Shown one piece after another: positions 1 through 11,514 of a stretch of DNA of 56,345 nucleotides; position 1 is the stretch's first letter, and every line of letters starts with the position of its first letter. This DNA is from Phoronis australis. Its lineage: Eukaryota; Phoronida; Phoronidae. Where the stretch lies: NCBI GenBank assembly GCA_002633005.1, contig NMRA01000395.1:110336-166680 (forward strand), read 5' to 3'. The translations under genes were made by a program, and so were the position numbers. A model generated the notes under the pieces. The model ran no database searches. It had not been told where the DNA came from and saw nothing but the letters and a program-made list of their open reading frames with translations.

Positions 1-2912
1 GGTCGGTTGTCAAGATTTCCATCTCTAGACCACAAGAAAATCGCATATTTGTTGCATGAAGCATTTCCTAATACACGTGGTAAGATCTCCCCATGAAGGG
101 AATGAACACTTTTTCCTACGTCGGGATATACACTTGTTACTGGCATTTTCAATACAGACGACAGACCCATGACAGCCATGAGACCACTCCAATTCCCATC
201 GTGGCACAGATGCTTTGCCTCTCTTACAATGGCTGCTTCATTATCATCGTTTACAGTGTCTCCAAGACCGTCCTCCTGAGACATTACCACAGTGAATAAT
301 GTTTGAAAATCCGAAGATATAGAGTTTTCTTTCTGAGTAGCAGCAATAACGTGTGGGTGCCTTGCATAAAAGTCAGAGTGAATGAAGAGCTCGGCTGCAG
401 TCAGCAGCCTTAATGTCACGTGGAGGGATTCGTCACCTATAAACAGAAATTAAGCAACTGCAAGGTTGTATCAAGAGATTACTTGCCTTTATAAAATAAG
501 GCCATGCGATACTTTAGATAGGTTTTGAAATTCTGTGTAATGACAAGAAATTCGTAAATGGGCCTTATTCCAGGAATGAGTTTATAGACATAATTTCGAC
601 TTTCCGAAATGGCACTTTTAGTGAATGCCAATGTATTTTTTCCCATTTCACGTCCCCAACTTCATGGCAAATGCCCAAAATGCGCTCATACACAGAACAA
701 AGTACGGGATGATAGTTGTTTCAAAGGGACAAGCCACATACGTGTAACCGTCGTCGCGAACCTAACATTACTATTTGCACAATTTCAAGTTAGTTTTCTG
801 CTATGAAACCGGAAACTTGTCGCAATTTTTTAAAATCTAAGTTTTGCATTTTGTGCTTTTAAAGTTATGTAGAACCTAATAAGAGTTCCAATTTTTTCCA
901 AATTCAAAAATGTATTGAATTTGCATCGAACTTTCAAATTCCGATACACTGTTCTCGACCACGCTGTTAGGAATTTTTCTTAAAATGTTCGACTTTTGCA
1001 TGAGGGCTAATCAAAATAGTGCTTCAGATTTTTATGAAAACGTTTTAAAGTTGCATAAAACGAAAACGAAACAATATTTTAGAAAATTGCAACAGCGTTT
1101 TTGAGATTTTATCTTAAACAATTATACTACACGAAATTTGCGCATGCTATTGACGCCGTTGTTTTGTTTGATTAACAGAATGTACCTTATTAATTTGCTA
1201 AATTTTCTTATAAGTTAATGTCAAGCAACCTATTTAGTTGCGGACTGGTATGAAATCAAAAATCAAATTCTACGGAATTACTACTTTCCAAAAATATACT
1301 TTTGCTGGGCTAAGTTGTATACAATTTAGTATATATGTATTTGGCTAAATATACAGGCATGACGAGAAGGTGCTACATAACCTTAGTAAGGCGCGATGTG
1401 TTAATGTAAAAACTAATTTTGTATTTTTAGGCTGTTGTGATAATTTGCATAGGCTATTTACTTCGTAGTTTCTGTTAAACACGCACTCCGCTAATGGGCG
1501 TCATTTTGCTTCTCCAAATTAAACTTTGGTTCATTTGACATTTAGTAGTACAGTAAATCATATAGCATATTTTTTAACGTACATGTATTTCTTTTACTTT
1601 TTGGGTATGAAAGAAGGAATTCTGTGTTTCATATTCTTATGTTTCACTGAGCTACTACTCGCGTTTCATAAGAAAGTGAAATACGTTTCTGATTTCCCCG
1701 TTAAAATGCGAATCTATGGGACTTACTAAAGTAGTTCGCAAATTCTATTTTGTCATTGTACTACAGCCACTGTTGAATGCTATCCGGAAATATGGTGAAC
1801 AAACAAAATTTGAGAACAAAATGCAAAAGGTGCACGTGTATTATCACCGTAGTCAAATCAATATCTGCTTCCTGTGCAAACGATCAAATCTACGGTCTTC
1901 CAGCATAGGAGTTGAGTGAACGTAGTTAATGTTAAATGCATGCACTGTATGCATGAATACCACAGTTGGAGAAAGTAGTCTGCACTATAGATAAACTGTG
2001 GGTCGTTGACCTCTTTTTTCAATTTTTCTCTCCCAGTTCTTTGGAAATTTCATTGAAAATATTTAAACTCTTTAATTTTAGAGAATGAGCGTTAATACTA
2101 TAAGTTTTTCGTCATTATACAAGTTATTGTCACATAAGTTAAGATATAGCTCTATTCATCACCATTTAAAACAGGGTACATGTTTGAATTAGTCGATACC
2201 TCAAAACCCAGGCATTTTCTACCATAATAGCCAATGACTTCTATTTTAGCAACGGGTAATTCATTACATTTCTAGACAGACCGTGTGATTTGTCGTTTAT
2301 ATTCAGCAAAAACACGATCAGCCACTATGAGCCAAAATCGATTCTTAATACATGGGCGGCGCACTATAGGGGGCTGAAAGGCTATCACCCCCTTAATCCA
2401 GTGGTGCACCGTCCGCGGGCGTAGGCGGCGCACCTGATAGGGGGCTGAGGGAATATAGCTCCCCACTAGTTGCTGCGCCGCCCATGTAATATCGAGTAAA
2501 GTAAAAGTCAAAAATCTATTATGAAAAATATCAAGTTATACCAGATATGCAAAGAGAAGCGGCTCGACATAAAAAGTTGCCGTCCCCAGATGTGCGAATG
2601 GGTTCGTGTGTTGACTGGTGAGATTCGGGAATTATGCATTTTGCGAACTCGTCGATCAGAGCATTTTCCAACAAACTAGATGTAGAAAGAGGGGATTCAA
2701 CAGCTTGTGTTACAAGGTTACTGTATGTGTCGTATAGAGTTCCAGCTTTCGACGCCACGAGTTCTCCAAGGCCCTGTAAAATACAGAATTTCTGACCACT
2801 GATCGAAATTTACTGCAGTTTCCTGCTATAACGTGCATGCAACAATCACAGTGAACAGTAAAAACAACTCCACAACGTTAGAAAACTCAATTACCTCCAT
2901 TGTGGTCGACAT
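1..2912 (-). CDS. OTU/vertnin-like protein, 5' part of gene (three exons, runs off the left edge)
   Basis: Coding exons on the minus strand are 2912-2895 (MSTTME), 2773-2542 and 436-1. Donors are gtaatt at 2894 and gtataa at 2541; acceptors end ttttacag and gtttatag. Phases agree (0, then 1 with the Gly codon split). Exon 2 carries an OTU-type cysteine-protease box, SGDGN followed by FLCRAASL (D70 G71 N72 in this model). Exon 3 is open for 145 codons and contains IHSDFYARHP, WSGLMAVMGLSSVL and SVYPDV, the pattern of OTU/vertnin-like proteins that are multicopy in aquatic invertebrates (family knowledge). The catalytic His region would lie beyond the window. The box normally reads DGNCL; here Phe sits at the Cys position and a Cys sits two residues later, so deubiquitinase activity is doubtful. 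A 5'UTR exon probably ends at 2999 (donor gtaagt) with an acceptor near 2926. It may be a domesticated or transposon-borne gene. Confidence 0.8.
2351..2486. mobile_element. MITE with CATGGGCGGCGCA terminal inverted repeats
   Basis: This 136-bp element begins catgggcggcgca and ends with its reverse complement tgcgccgcccatg. TA flanks it on both sides (2349-2350 and 2487-2488), fitting a 2-bp TA target duplication. It consists of two roughly 65-bp subunits meeting near 2417-2425. It lies in intron 2 of the OTU-like gene. Relatives occur at 46397-46539 and 47281-47405. It has no coding capacity, so a Tc1/mariner-type non-autonomous element is a guess from the TA duplication. Confidence 0.7.
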
Positions 2913-3216
2913 CTCGAATAATGCACTGAACACCAAAGTTCAAGCTTAGAACTGCACGCGCTACTGCTAGATATAATGTAACACTTACCGGACACACGTG
3001 AGGTCTTCACTTTGCCGACGACGCCAAACATCAACTCGAAGTCTCGTTCTGCAGTCTTGGGAAACGATTCTTTGGCGAAATAAAAGCTGCCTGATCCACA
3101 CGTTTTTATGGTGTTTTTCTGATAACTAAGTCAGATTCTTCAATTTCGTTATAAGTCTGAGAAAACTGTACTTCAAATCAAAATACAATGTTGCAGAAGC
3201 TTCTACGCTGAAATTT

Positions 3217-3271
3217 TTTTGGGGGGCACGCCCCCCGGCCCCCCGCTTCCTACATTTACGGCCCTGCATGT
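3217..3271. repeat. GC-rich repeat edge (ggggggcacgcccccc)
   Basis: A T run is followed by a perfect-stem palindrome ggggggcacgcccccc, then a C-rich tract and cttcctac. Such a motif is common at the ends of dispersed DNA elements. No matching second end was found nearby. Confidence 0.35.
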
Positions 3272-3277
3272 GAGCTG

Positions 3278-3978
3278 TTGAGTAAGTCAAGGTTTTATCT
3301 CGGTTGTGATAAGTTCGGTCGTCGTTTGCGTTTATTTACCATTCAATCAACATGCTGTGCGGTTCCTGCGTTCTTGGGTGTACTCGTTATCGTCTCACGC
3401 GCACTTTGGGTATGCCATTTTCCGAAAGATGACACACTCTGCCGTACTTGGCTTGTTGGTGTGAAGAAAGCAGTGTTTCCCGTCCACATAACGTACATGT
3501 ACAAGTACAAGACAGTGAAGAATTACCGAGTTTGTGGCAGGAATTTTCTGCCGTCGGATTACGAAAGAGATATGTAAGCGGAATTGAGGAAGGTTTATGC
3601 AAAACGACACCTGGATGAGGGTGCCATACCGTCGCTGTTCATTCACGGCAGTACCCCTTCGCCACCCCTGAGAAGTTCCTATTTTATGCGAGAAGCCTCG
3701 CGAGCTATGGCCTCTACAATGACTGGCGGCCCTTCATCTAGTAATTGTCACCCGTGCCTCCGAACGTACCCCCAGAGCGCCCAATTCCGAATGCTAGCAG
3801 TGATTCGCCCTGTGCTGGTGTTTTATATAGCCCAAAGCCTGTAAGCAGGCCTGCAGCTATGCTGAGTAGTGCGACTGAATACAGGCCCAGTTCGATACCC
3901 AGTGAGGAGGACAGTTCGTTGTCTAATGAACAGGCGGGTGAGCCAAACTTTTTTAAGTTTTATCGTGGACTTGACTAA
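3278..3978 (+). pseudogene. THAP-domain protein remnant with in-frame stop
   Basis: The frame from 3278 carries a THAP-like core: TCCAVPAFLG, then HFPKDDTLCRTWLVGVKK, then YRVCGRNFLPSDYERDM. A functional C2CH THAP finger needs Cys-x(2-4)-Cys near the start and CxxHF near the end. Here the second Cys appears lost (PAFLG) and the His is Asn (VCGRNF). After SDYERDM a TAA stop lies in frame (3575-3577), and the same frame then continues AELRKVYAKRHLDEGAIPSLF, the usual tail of THAP domains. A Pro/Ser-rich stretch follows in another frame (about 3745-3978), so a frameshift is also present. It starts about 280 bp from the 5' end of the OTU-like gene, in divergent orientation. THAP domains bind DNA and occur in P-element-like and other transposases; this copy looks dead. 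Confidence 0.65.
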
Positions 3979-4059
3979 AGTATTGGAGCTATTTGGAAGG
4001 TGCCAAGTGTGTGGCGTGGGAGTCGCACGGTGAGATGTACATGTAAGCTGTTTGGGTGC

Positions 4060-4333
4060 TCAAGTCAACATGCAATGGGAACAGCATAGGCATTCCATTT
4101 TTGAGGTCGGCATAATAGTGCACACCATGCATTTGCACCAAGACGCCCCACCAAGTCTGTCTTCAGTCTCTGCCTCATTCCTCTCAACAACTGTTTGTGC
4201 GTATTCTGCCTCTCTATATTCGGGCTCTAACATATAGCCACTCAATGGGGAAATATTCCTCGTCACCACTGCTACAAACAATGTCTCCGTCACTGTTACT
4301 GTGTCTGTGATATGGGTTGCCGACTCCAGTCAT
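4060..4333 (-). pseudogene. Acidic/cysteine-rich P2X7-like zinc-motif protein remnant
   Basis: Read on the minus strand, an ATG at 4333 opens MTGVGNPYHR and an acidic segment with CSSGDEE. The sense then shifts frame near 4255 and continues SGYMLEPEYREAEYAQ, then EDRLGGASWCKC, MVCTIMPTSK and ECLCCSHC to a TGA at 4060. WCxC-x2-C-x-MPT followed by ECxCC is the hallmark of the cysteine motif shared by the P2X7-receptor C-terminal domain and many transposon-associated proteins of aquatic invertebrates (family knowledge). It is short, frameshifted and ends just after the cysteine cluster. It converges with the THAP remnant at 3278-3978. Confidence 0.55.
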
Positions 4334-6394
4334 TTTCAGGCTTTTACAAACCAAACGATCCATAAATACAAGGTAATTGAATTCTCAAACAACCTAGCTT
4401 GTCGTAGAATACTCGTCAATGGGAAGTGGTGACGACAATTTTAGGAAATCAGAACGAAACCAACAGTAGAACAGATACTCACAATAAACTCAAACACAGA
4501 AACAAAATGGCGGGATCTCTTAACCCCCTAAACGTCACTCCCGGAGTAGGAGACGACTAAGCAATAAAAGTTATGGGAAGCTATGTGTAACTGGAAAATA
4601 TATCTGAGATAATTAAAGAAGCGTATATTTAATAAAATTACGCGAAAAGTTTGCTTTTCGTGTTTGGGATTTTATCTAGAAAAAATATTTACATGTATAC
4701 TCAACTCTTAATAGTATAGTTTAAAATGAAAACCGTGTATACATATTTTACAATTTCGGAACATTGCGGAAGTCACATTTCAATTTATTGGCATAGTTAG
4801 ATCTGCATGCAATCACTCCCAAATGAGTGGGTATTGTTTGGTGGGAAAATCGTGTGTGCTTTGTGTCTGATATACATTTTTATATGTGTGACAGAAAAGT
4901 GTTTTAAAGGGACATCCTAGGTCTGAAAAGCTACTTCACATGCGCGTACCCAGCTTTCAATATGGGAGGCTCGAGTTCCTGGCGTTGTAGAACTTTTGGT
5001 AACCGGAAAACGGGCGGACTGAAAAAAAAAGAAAAAAAAAACATGGTCACCATTGTGAATTGATCGTTTGTGCTTTGTTAGTTTGTCACATTTTCTCGGA
5101 CTTTTTTTCTCGGAGGCGGACCTTTTTACCCACTTCGCCAAATGGGGGGGAGGTCGAGCTCCCCCTGGGTGCGCGCAGGCTTCACAGAAATTAGAAGTAG
5201 CATGAATTGAAGTGAAGTAACTGCAGATGTGCATGTAGGTCCGTATCAGCAGCCGAAGAATCTGCCAATAAGCCAAATTCCGCGCGTTAAATAGCTAAAC
5301 ATAATTGATGAAGTCATGGGTCTTTTGTTCAGTGAGCGTATGGCAGATAACGGCAAGAATGAGGCTTTAATTTCGACGCGGTGTCTCTGCTGTACTAGTG
5401 GTGATTGAATTTCGCATGCGTTGCTGTCAGCATGTAAGCAGCTAGTAAAAAGACGGAACTGTTATCAAATTACGTCATCGCGCTATGCCTTATTACTTGG
5501 CGAAATTTATTTCGCCAAGTACAGTCCATGTATGTTGGTCTTCCATCAAGTTTGTTTTTTTGTTTGTTCGCACGATACAGGTCGCAATTTTCGTCCGATT
5601 ATCACGAAATTTACACATAACACGTAGTTCCAAAAGTACTGGAAGCCTATTATTTTTCTTTATAATCGGATTCAAAATGGCGGATGTGGCGGCCATCTTG
5701 TTTTCATTTTAAGATTCAAAGGCTTCTGGAGGCTACAATTTTTTACGTGAAGGTTTGAAACTCAGTACAATTAATGGACTACATGTGCACTACATGTGTA
5801 CTGGAATTTGTTTACTTCCGTTTAAATATGACGGAAAAATTGGAATTCGCGCATGCGCACTTCGATTTTTGGAAAAAACGTTTTCTCCTGCAGAGGGCGC
5901 AATATAGAGCCATTTTTTTAATTCTTGCAGTTATTAGTTTTTTATGACTTGCTATTATACAAAGCCAAAAAACCGGAAGTTGCTTTCATGATGGCGGATC
6001 TGGCTCATGTTGACGTGCTAAGGTGCTACTAAAACGGGAGGAGAAAATGACGTGAATTTTTGCATGTAAATTCTCTAAGGTATTCTCCTTCAAATGAACT
6101 ACATGTATACCAATTTTTTCTCAGACTTACCGTTTTCGAGATATTTGACTTTAAATTTCTTAAAAAACGCAAAAATTCAATTTTTTTGAAAAAATTACGG
6201 AATTGTGTGATACTATCAATTTAAATAGAGTTTTGAACGAGCTTTCAGAAGACGTTTTCCATTTTCTGCTAAGACGTCTACTTTTTGAGTTATTTGAGAT
6301 TTTCTGATAACGCTGTTCCTTTTTTGAGCGCTCTTGCTGCATTGATGTTGGTTTACCTTCTATTAAACTAGACTGTAGCCTATTTCTTATTGAT

Positions 6395-6690
6395 TTATGA
6401 CATCTAAGTTCGTCATATGAATGTTACGATGTTGCTCATCATCTCCACTTCCATCATCATATTTTTCATCTTCGTCTTCATCTCCGACGTCGTCTTTTCT
6501 TCAGTTAATTTCGCCAAGTGTCTCTTAGTGATTTCTGACATCTACGTTCGTCATATGAATGATATCATAACTTGCATTGTCCATCATCGCCTCCATCGTC
6601 GTCATAGCTGTCATCTTCGTCATCATCTCTGTCGTCGTCTTTTGTGGTCATTTTTAACGTGATTTTTTTTGGTTCATTTCGCCAAGTGTC
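6395..6690. repeat. CATC/CGTC-rich low-complexity DNA with internal duplication
   Basis: Imperfect cat/cgt/ctt trinucleotide runs dominate. The phrase gttcgtcatatgaatg occurs twice, near 6409 and 6547, and tttcgccaagtgtc occurs near 6508 and 6677. This indicates a diverged duplication of roughly 140-170 bp. Confidence 0.5.
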
Positions 6691-7547
6691 GCTCCTCGGA
6701 GCGCTTTCAATATTGCTATTTTCCCGTGTGCAAATCTTCTAAAGGTGGTCACAAATTCCCAAATAACCTAACGTTACTACAGGCGTGAAGAATTGCGGTC
6801 AAAAGGGTCAACCAAATGTTAAAAAGTGCGTGAATGACGAAGTATCCCGCCCCGTGTCTGTGCTCTCTGCATCTCCATTGAGAGACCATATAATCACTTT
6901 ACTTGGTAAGTTTTTAGCAATTAGTTTCTATCGCCATCGCCCAATGATGTAATCTCCACCAGTTACCCCACTGGATAGCAAGTTTATTCAGTGGAACTAA
7001 GTGTTTCACTTCAGAAACTCACCCGGGACCCGCATGGTAGGCTAGCAGCACATATTCACATATTAAAGGAGCATGCCACCCAAAAAACAACCTAATTTGT
7101 ATCAATTTAGATCGAGTAGTTCTACTCCATAACGACACGTACGGTTGCGTTACCTGACACCTGAAGGCAGACGGAGGTGTTGAAATTATCCAATGACGTC
7201 ATCGGTTTCACACGCAGTCTGTTCAGCAGTTCACAACACGGGATACTGATGTCAGCTTATCGCTTGAAGTCGACGTTTAACACCAATAAATCATCACACT
7301 TCGATGTAAAACCCTTGAAAATACACCGAGTTCTTATAGAAACGTGTTGTTTTATTTCGCTCTTACGGATTTATTGGTATTTGGACACACCGTAGCCTAC
7401 AAAGTTCGGCAGGCCAATAAGGTCCGTAGCAGGAGTTTGGGGTCTGTTCGGAGATAATTTTCAAAGTATTTTACGTGAGATACAGACAGGAGAACTTAGA
7501 TCTGTGTTGTTTAGACTTGTGATTTTTGAGATCTAAACACAAAACGC

Positions 7548-7655
7548 TTGTTATCCTGGCCATTGGCTCGGAGCCCGATCAGGCCCGTCGCGGCCGGCCG
7601 GATTGACTATGCCGTTATCCCAGCCAGTGGCTCGGAAACTGATCAGACACCACGA
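7548..7655. repeat. Imperfect direct repeat pair (about 64-bp spacing)
   Basis: cgttatcc, then a gcca-ggctcgga core and gatcag, occur at about 7548 and again at about 7612 with several substitutions. The stretch is GC-rich compared with its surroundings. Confidence 0.4.
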
Positions 7656-8196
7656 ACAAAAAACCAACCAAAGTTCCGTGGAAACTAAACTTCTAGTCAA
7701 AAAATACTATACTAGTGAGCGAAAGTAATGTGCACGGTGATTATGTTGGTGAATTAGCCACGAAATTGCAAATCTACTTACTCGTCCGGGCCGCGAATTC
7801 AGCCGTTCCGCTTTGGCCACAGCACTGTCAGGGCCGAAGTTGTACATTGACAATCATTATTTGAGTAATGTAAATGTAAATAAAGATTCCCCTAGCACGT
7901 GGCCGTGGGATGGAAATCGAGTTGTTTCACAACAGTTTCTGAGCTCCCACGGTCTTGGTGTCCCGTCAAATAATTTTATTGCACCTAAAGCCAGTAACGC
8001 ATAGATTTATTCATTGCTGGCTTCTCAAATCATTTGCACTCACGAATGCTCCAAAGTCATTACAAATTGCATCTAATGAGACAGACTTTGTTTGAGTTTT
8101 ATAAGTATTTGTTAGGGTGAGAATAACTCAGTTGAACGCTCAGTTATTAACATGGCAACTAGCAATCCAGACTTAGGATGAGCTAGAGCTCGATCA

Positions 8197-8321
8197 GTCC
8201 CGACTTCGCAGGTGGATCGTTAAGTTTTGCAGACTATCAATTCGAACAGGAATACAGTGATGAAGAAATACTAGAGAGGCGCCGTGAACAAGCTCAGACA
8301 ACGGAATGTGTGGAGTTATTT
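8197..8321 (+). pseudogene. Exon-like fragment of an acidic protein, second copy of the P2X7-like partner
   Basis: The plus frame reads SPDFAGGSLSFADYQFEQEY, then SDEEILERRREQAQTTECVELF, and stops making sense at a splice-donor-like g|gtaagc at 8322. Upstream the sense is lost to a stop; an ATG at 8151 (MATSNPDLG) lies in another frame, suggesting a frameshift. The acidic/Arg-rich EYSDEE pattern resembles the segment before the cysteine cluster in P2X7-like transposon-associated proteins, but the cysteine cluster is not seen here. It faces a THAP-like remnant on the other strand, as at 3278-4333. Confidence 0.4.
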
Positions 8322-8549
8322 GGTAAGCCGGAATTCGTCAGGCACTGTCGACGTCTGGAGGCCACAGACACGGAAATGTTTCACGGCCTCATACTTGCTA
8401 TTTACAGCGTACATTTCATTCTTCACTACCATGAGCCACTTCCTAAGAATTTCGGACTCTCGAGGAAGTAAAATTAAACGATATACCCGCTTTCCTAGCA
8501 GCTGCTTAGTTCGGACCAGCGGGAACGATGCACCGCAACATAGCGGCAT
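8316..8549 (-). pseudogene. THAP-like domain remnant, minus strand
   Basis: The 77-codon minus frame contains LCCGASFPLVRTK, LLPRESEILRKWLMVVKNE and KHFRVCGLQTS. Spacing and the LRKW helix match a THAP domain, but the CxxHF end is broken (CGLQTS) and the first ligands are altered. It is short and has no visible continuation. It lies head-to-head with the acidic fragment ending at 8321. Confidence 0.45.
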
Positions 8550-8599
8550 TCCTCTGCATATGAACCACTGACGTCGCTAGCGTCGTTTCTCACCTTCTT

Positions 8600-9900
8600 C
8601 ACAGGTTAACGCGACACCTCTTGGCAAGGTAAGGTCGACCGTATGCGAGGCGATGTGGATATAGACCGATTAAGACCGCAAAAAAGACTAATAAAACCGG
8701 GTGGCATTCCCCTTTAACCTGACTGGGAGTGCTACTAATATACATGTAGGAGGTGTATGGGACGTGCCGTTCAGAAATCAAGGGTGACTTTTTCACAGCA
8801 GTTACTCTTCAAAACTATGCTATGTGCAATAGAATTCTCTAGATGAGTGAGTTTCCTTACTTTATAGCAGATCCCACCCCCAGGACTATCAGATTAGTTA
8901 CCGAATTAACATGAATGAGCTACTCAGTAAATTCGTATCATTGCATTGAAGTAAATAATGACACCTAGAAAGAGTTTTATTGGTTGAAATCAGAAACACA
9001 TTTAGGTTTCATAAAAATGTACATTCTGAAATCGCTTTTAGCCTGTTCATATATTTTGATTATGGACGCTGTTGCACAGGGAAAATTACAATTGTTTTAA
9101 CAAATAATGCTGTTCGTTTGTATGTGAGTGGTTGTTCAGTTTGCCATTTCGTTTTTAAATACACTAATTAGTGTTTATTCTCGAATTTTGTGCATACCAG
9201 AATGTTATCCAACTAGCTACGATTGAAAACATGCTTTGCTAGCATATGGAACTTTTGTTACAGACAAGTTAACACAAAACCTAAAACTGTTCAAAGGTTT
9301 TCTTAAGAAATCTCTGAAAATAGTTTCACTTTTAACAAATCAGATGCAAAGGGAAAACTTCGTTTTGATCGCCTGACATTTCTATAGGTCGACAGGAAAA
9401 TGACAATTCGCAAGCGTAATCGGTAATCACCTCAGCTTTATAAAGAAGCAGCACAACTGCCCTGTATGGGGCTTTAAAATTGAAGAAATATTGAGGTTTG
9501 AATAATTAGTGAAAACCTTGCTTATTGATGAAAAATTGTTTCGATCATCAAAGGGTAAGATTAACGGACTTTTTACTGACAATAAGGCAATCGATGCAAT
9601 CACTGAATGTCATTTTCGCATGATGCGTACCAAATTGAAAAGTTTTTACCATTAGTAGAAAAACTTTCTTCTGAAAGGAAATGTCACTCAGGGAGAAAAG
9701 ACAGGTATTTATACCAGATGTTTTTGTTTTTCATTTTCGCTGGAATCGAGTTTCAATGGCTAGTAAAAAAGGTACAGTTTCGGCACGTGGCGGCTTTCCT
9801 TCATGTACACTCATTCAGCCTCAGTAACGTCCAAAATTAGATCCTTGAAGGTAAACATAACATCATATCACTTGACTCGCTTTGTGCCCAAAATCTGACT
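8600..9900. other. No gene seen
   Basis: This is AT-rich DNA with only short open frames that lack family resemblance, splice-site support or composition bias. No repeat end was recognised. Confidence 0.4.
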
Positions 9901-9913
9901 CTGAACTAGACCA

Positions 9914-11514
9914 GGGCCCGGTCTCCAATCTCCGTACTCAGACTCGAATCATGCTCAAACTCACACTTCATACTCAACTCGAGTACAGACTCAGCTTTGG
10001 TGTATTCAATGTCATACTCGAAAAATCTGTACTCGAAATTTCGAGCACGTACTCAGTTTTCGAGTGTACTCGAACTGAAGTGTATCTCATCTATATTTCG
10101 AGTACGATTTTGAGTAAAAATTCGGAGTCTATGCTCAAATTTCAAGTTTGGTATGGCAGTGTGCTTGAAATCGTACTCGAAAATAAATACGANNNNNNNN
10201 NNNNNNNNNNNNNNNNNNNNNNNNNNNNNNNNNNNNNNNNNNNNNNNNNNNNNNNNNNNNNNNNNNNNNNNNNNNNNNNNNNNNNNNNNNNNNNNNNNNN
10301 NNNNNNNNNNNNNNNNNNNNNNNNNNNNNNNNNNNNNNNNNNNNNNNNNNNNNNNNNNNNNNNNNNNNNNNNNNNNNNNNNNNNNNNNNNNNNNNNNNNN
10401 NNNNNNNNNNNNNNNNNNNNNNNNNNNNNNNNNNNNNNNNNNNNNNNNNNNNNNNNNNNNNNNNNNNNNNNNNNNNNNNNNNNNNNNNNNNNNNNNNNNN
10501 NNNNNNNNNNNNNNNNNNNNNNNNNNNNNNNNNNNNNNNNNNNNNNNNNNNNNNNNNNNNNNNNNNNNNNNNNNNNNNNNNNNNNNNNNNNNNNNNNNNN
10601 NNNNNNNNNNNNNNNNNNNNNNNNNNNNNNNNNNNNNNNNNNNNNNNNNNNNNNNNNNNNNNNNNNNNNNNNNNNNNNNNNNNNNNNNNNNNNNNNNNNN
10701 NNNNNNNNNNNNNNNNNNNNNNNNNNNNNNNNNNNNNNNNNNNNNNNNNNNNNNNNNNNNNNNNNNNNNNNNNNNNNNNNNNNNNNNNNNNNNNNNNNNN
10801 NNNNNNNNNNNNNNNNNNNNNNNNNNNNNNNNNNNNNNNNNNNNNNNNNNNNNNNNNNNNNNNNNNNNNNNNNNNNNNNNNNNNNNNNNNNNNNNNNNNN
10901 NNNNNNNNNNNNNNNNNNNNNNNNNNNNNNNNNNNNNNNNNNNNNNNNNNNNNNNNNNNNNNNNNNNNNNNNNNNNNNNNNNNNNNNNNNNNNNNNNNNN
11001 NNNNNNNNNNNNNNNNNNNNNNNNNNNNNNNNNNNNNNNNNNNNNNNNNNNNNNNNNNNNNNNNNNNNNNNNNNNNNNNNNNNNNNNNNNNNNNTAATAA
11101 GGTGAAGAATAAGAAGATTTAAGATGAAAACTATTATCTCTGAACTGAAATTGAAGTGCTGAGATACGGTAAGAGGACTTATTTTTTTAGATTTGCTGTG
11201 TTTCTTGGTTCCTTTTCGATATTTTGTTCTCTGGCTCGTATTTATTTTCGAGTACGATTTCAAGCACACTGCCATACCAAACTTGAAATTTGAGCATAGA
11301 GTCCAAATTTTTACTCAAAATCGTACTCGAAATATAGATGAGATACACTTCAGTTCGAGTACACTCGAAAACTGAGTACGTGCTCGAAATTTCGAGTACA
11401 GATTTTTCGAGTATGACATTGAATACACCAAAGCTGAGTCTGTACTCGAGTTGAGTATGAAGTGTGAGTTTGAGCATGATTCGAGTCTGAGTACGGAGAT
11501 TGGAGACCGGGCCC
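9914..11514. mobile_element. Large inverted repeat (279-bp arms) around the sequence gap
   Basis: The left arm 9914-10192 and right arm 11236-11514 are near-identical reverse complements of exactly equal length, with only one or two visible differences (for example near 10122 versus 11306). The outer ends are gggcccggtctcc and its complement. The arms are built of short tactcgaa/cgagtac modules. The loop is 902 Ns plus 141 known bases (11095-11235). This is the structure of a foldback-type DNA element or long-TIR transposon whose middle was not assembled. Open frames inside the arms are by-products of the repeat; they mirror one another in both arms. Confidence 0.65.
10193..11094. other. Assembly gap (902 N)
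   Basis: This is an unbroken run of N. The left arm of the inverted repeat ends exactly at the gap edge, so the assembly probably collapsed or stalled in the repeat. Any reading frame drawn through it is meaningless. Confidence 0.98.

Larger units (their letters stand above)
4400..8200. other. Repeat-rich stretch without a supported gene
   Basis: No reading frame longer than about 120 codons or with family resemblance is seen. It holds dispersed-repeat texture: the palindrome cttggcgaaatttatttcgccaag near 5499, tttcgccaagt again near 6508 and 6676, aaaatggcgg motifs near 5675, a CATC/CGTC-rich stretch at 6415-6660, and an imperfect direct repeat at 7548-7655. Confidence 0.5.

Noticed and set aside
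9882-11275. Long reading frames on both strands through the N gap
   Set aside because: Most of their length is N, and the rest is the two arms of an inverted repeat, which give mirrored translations.
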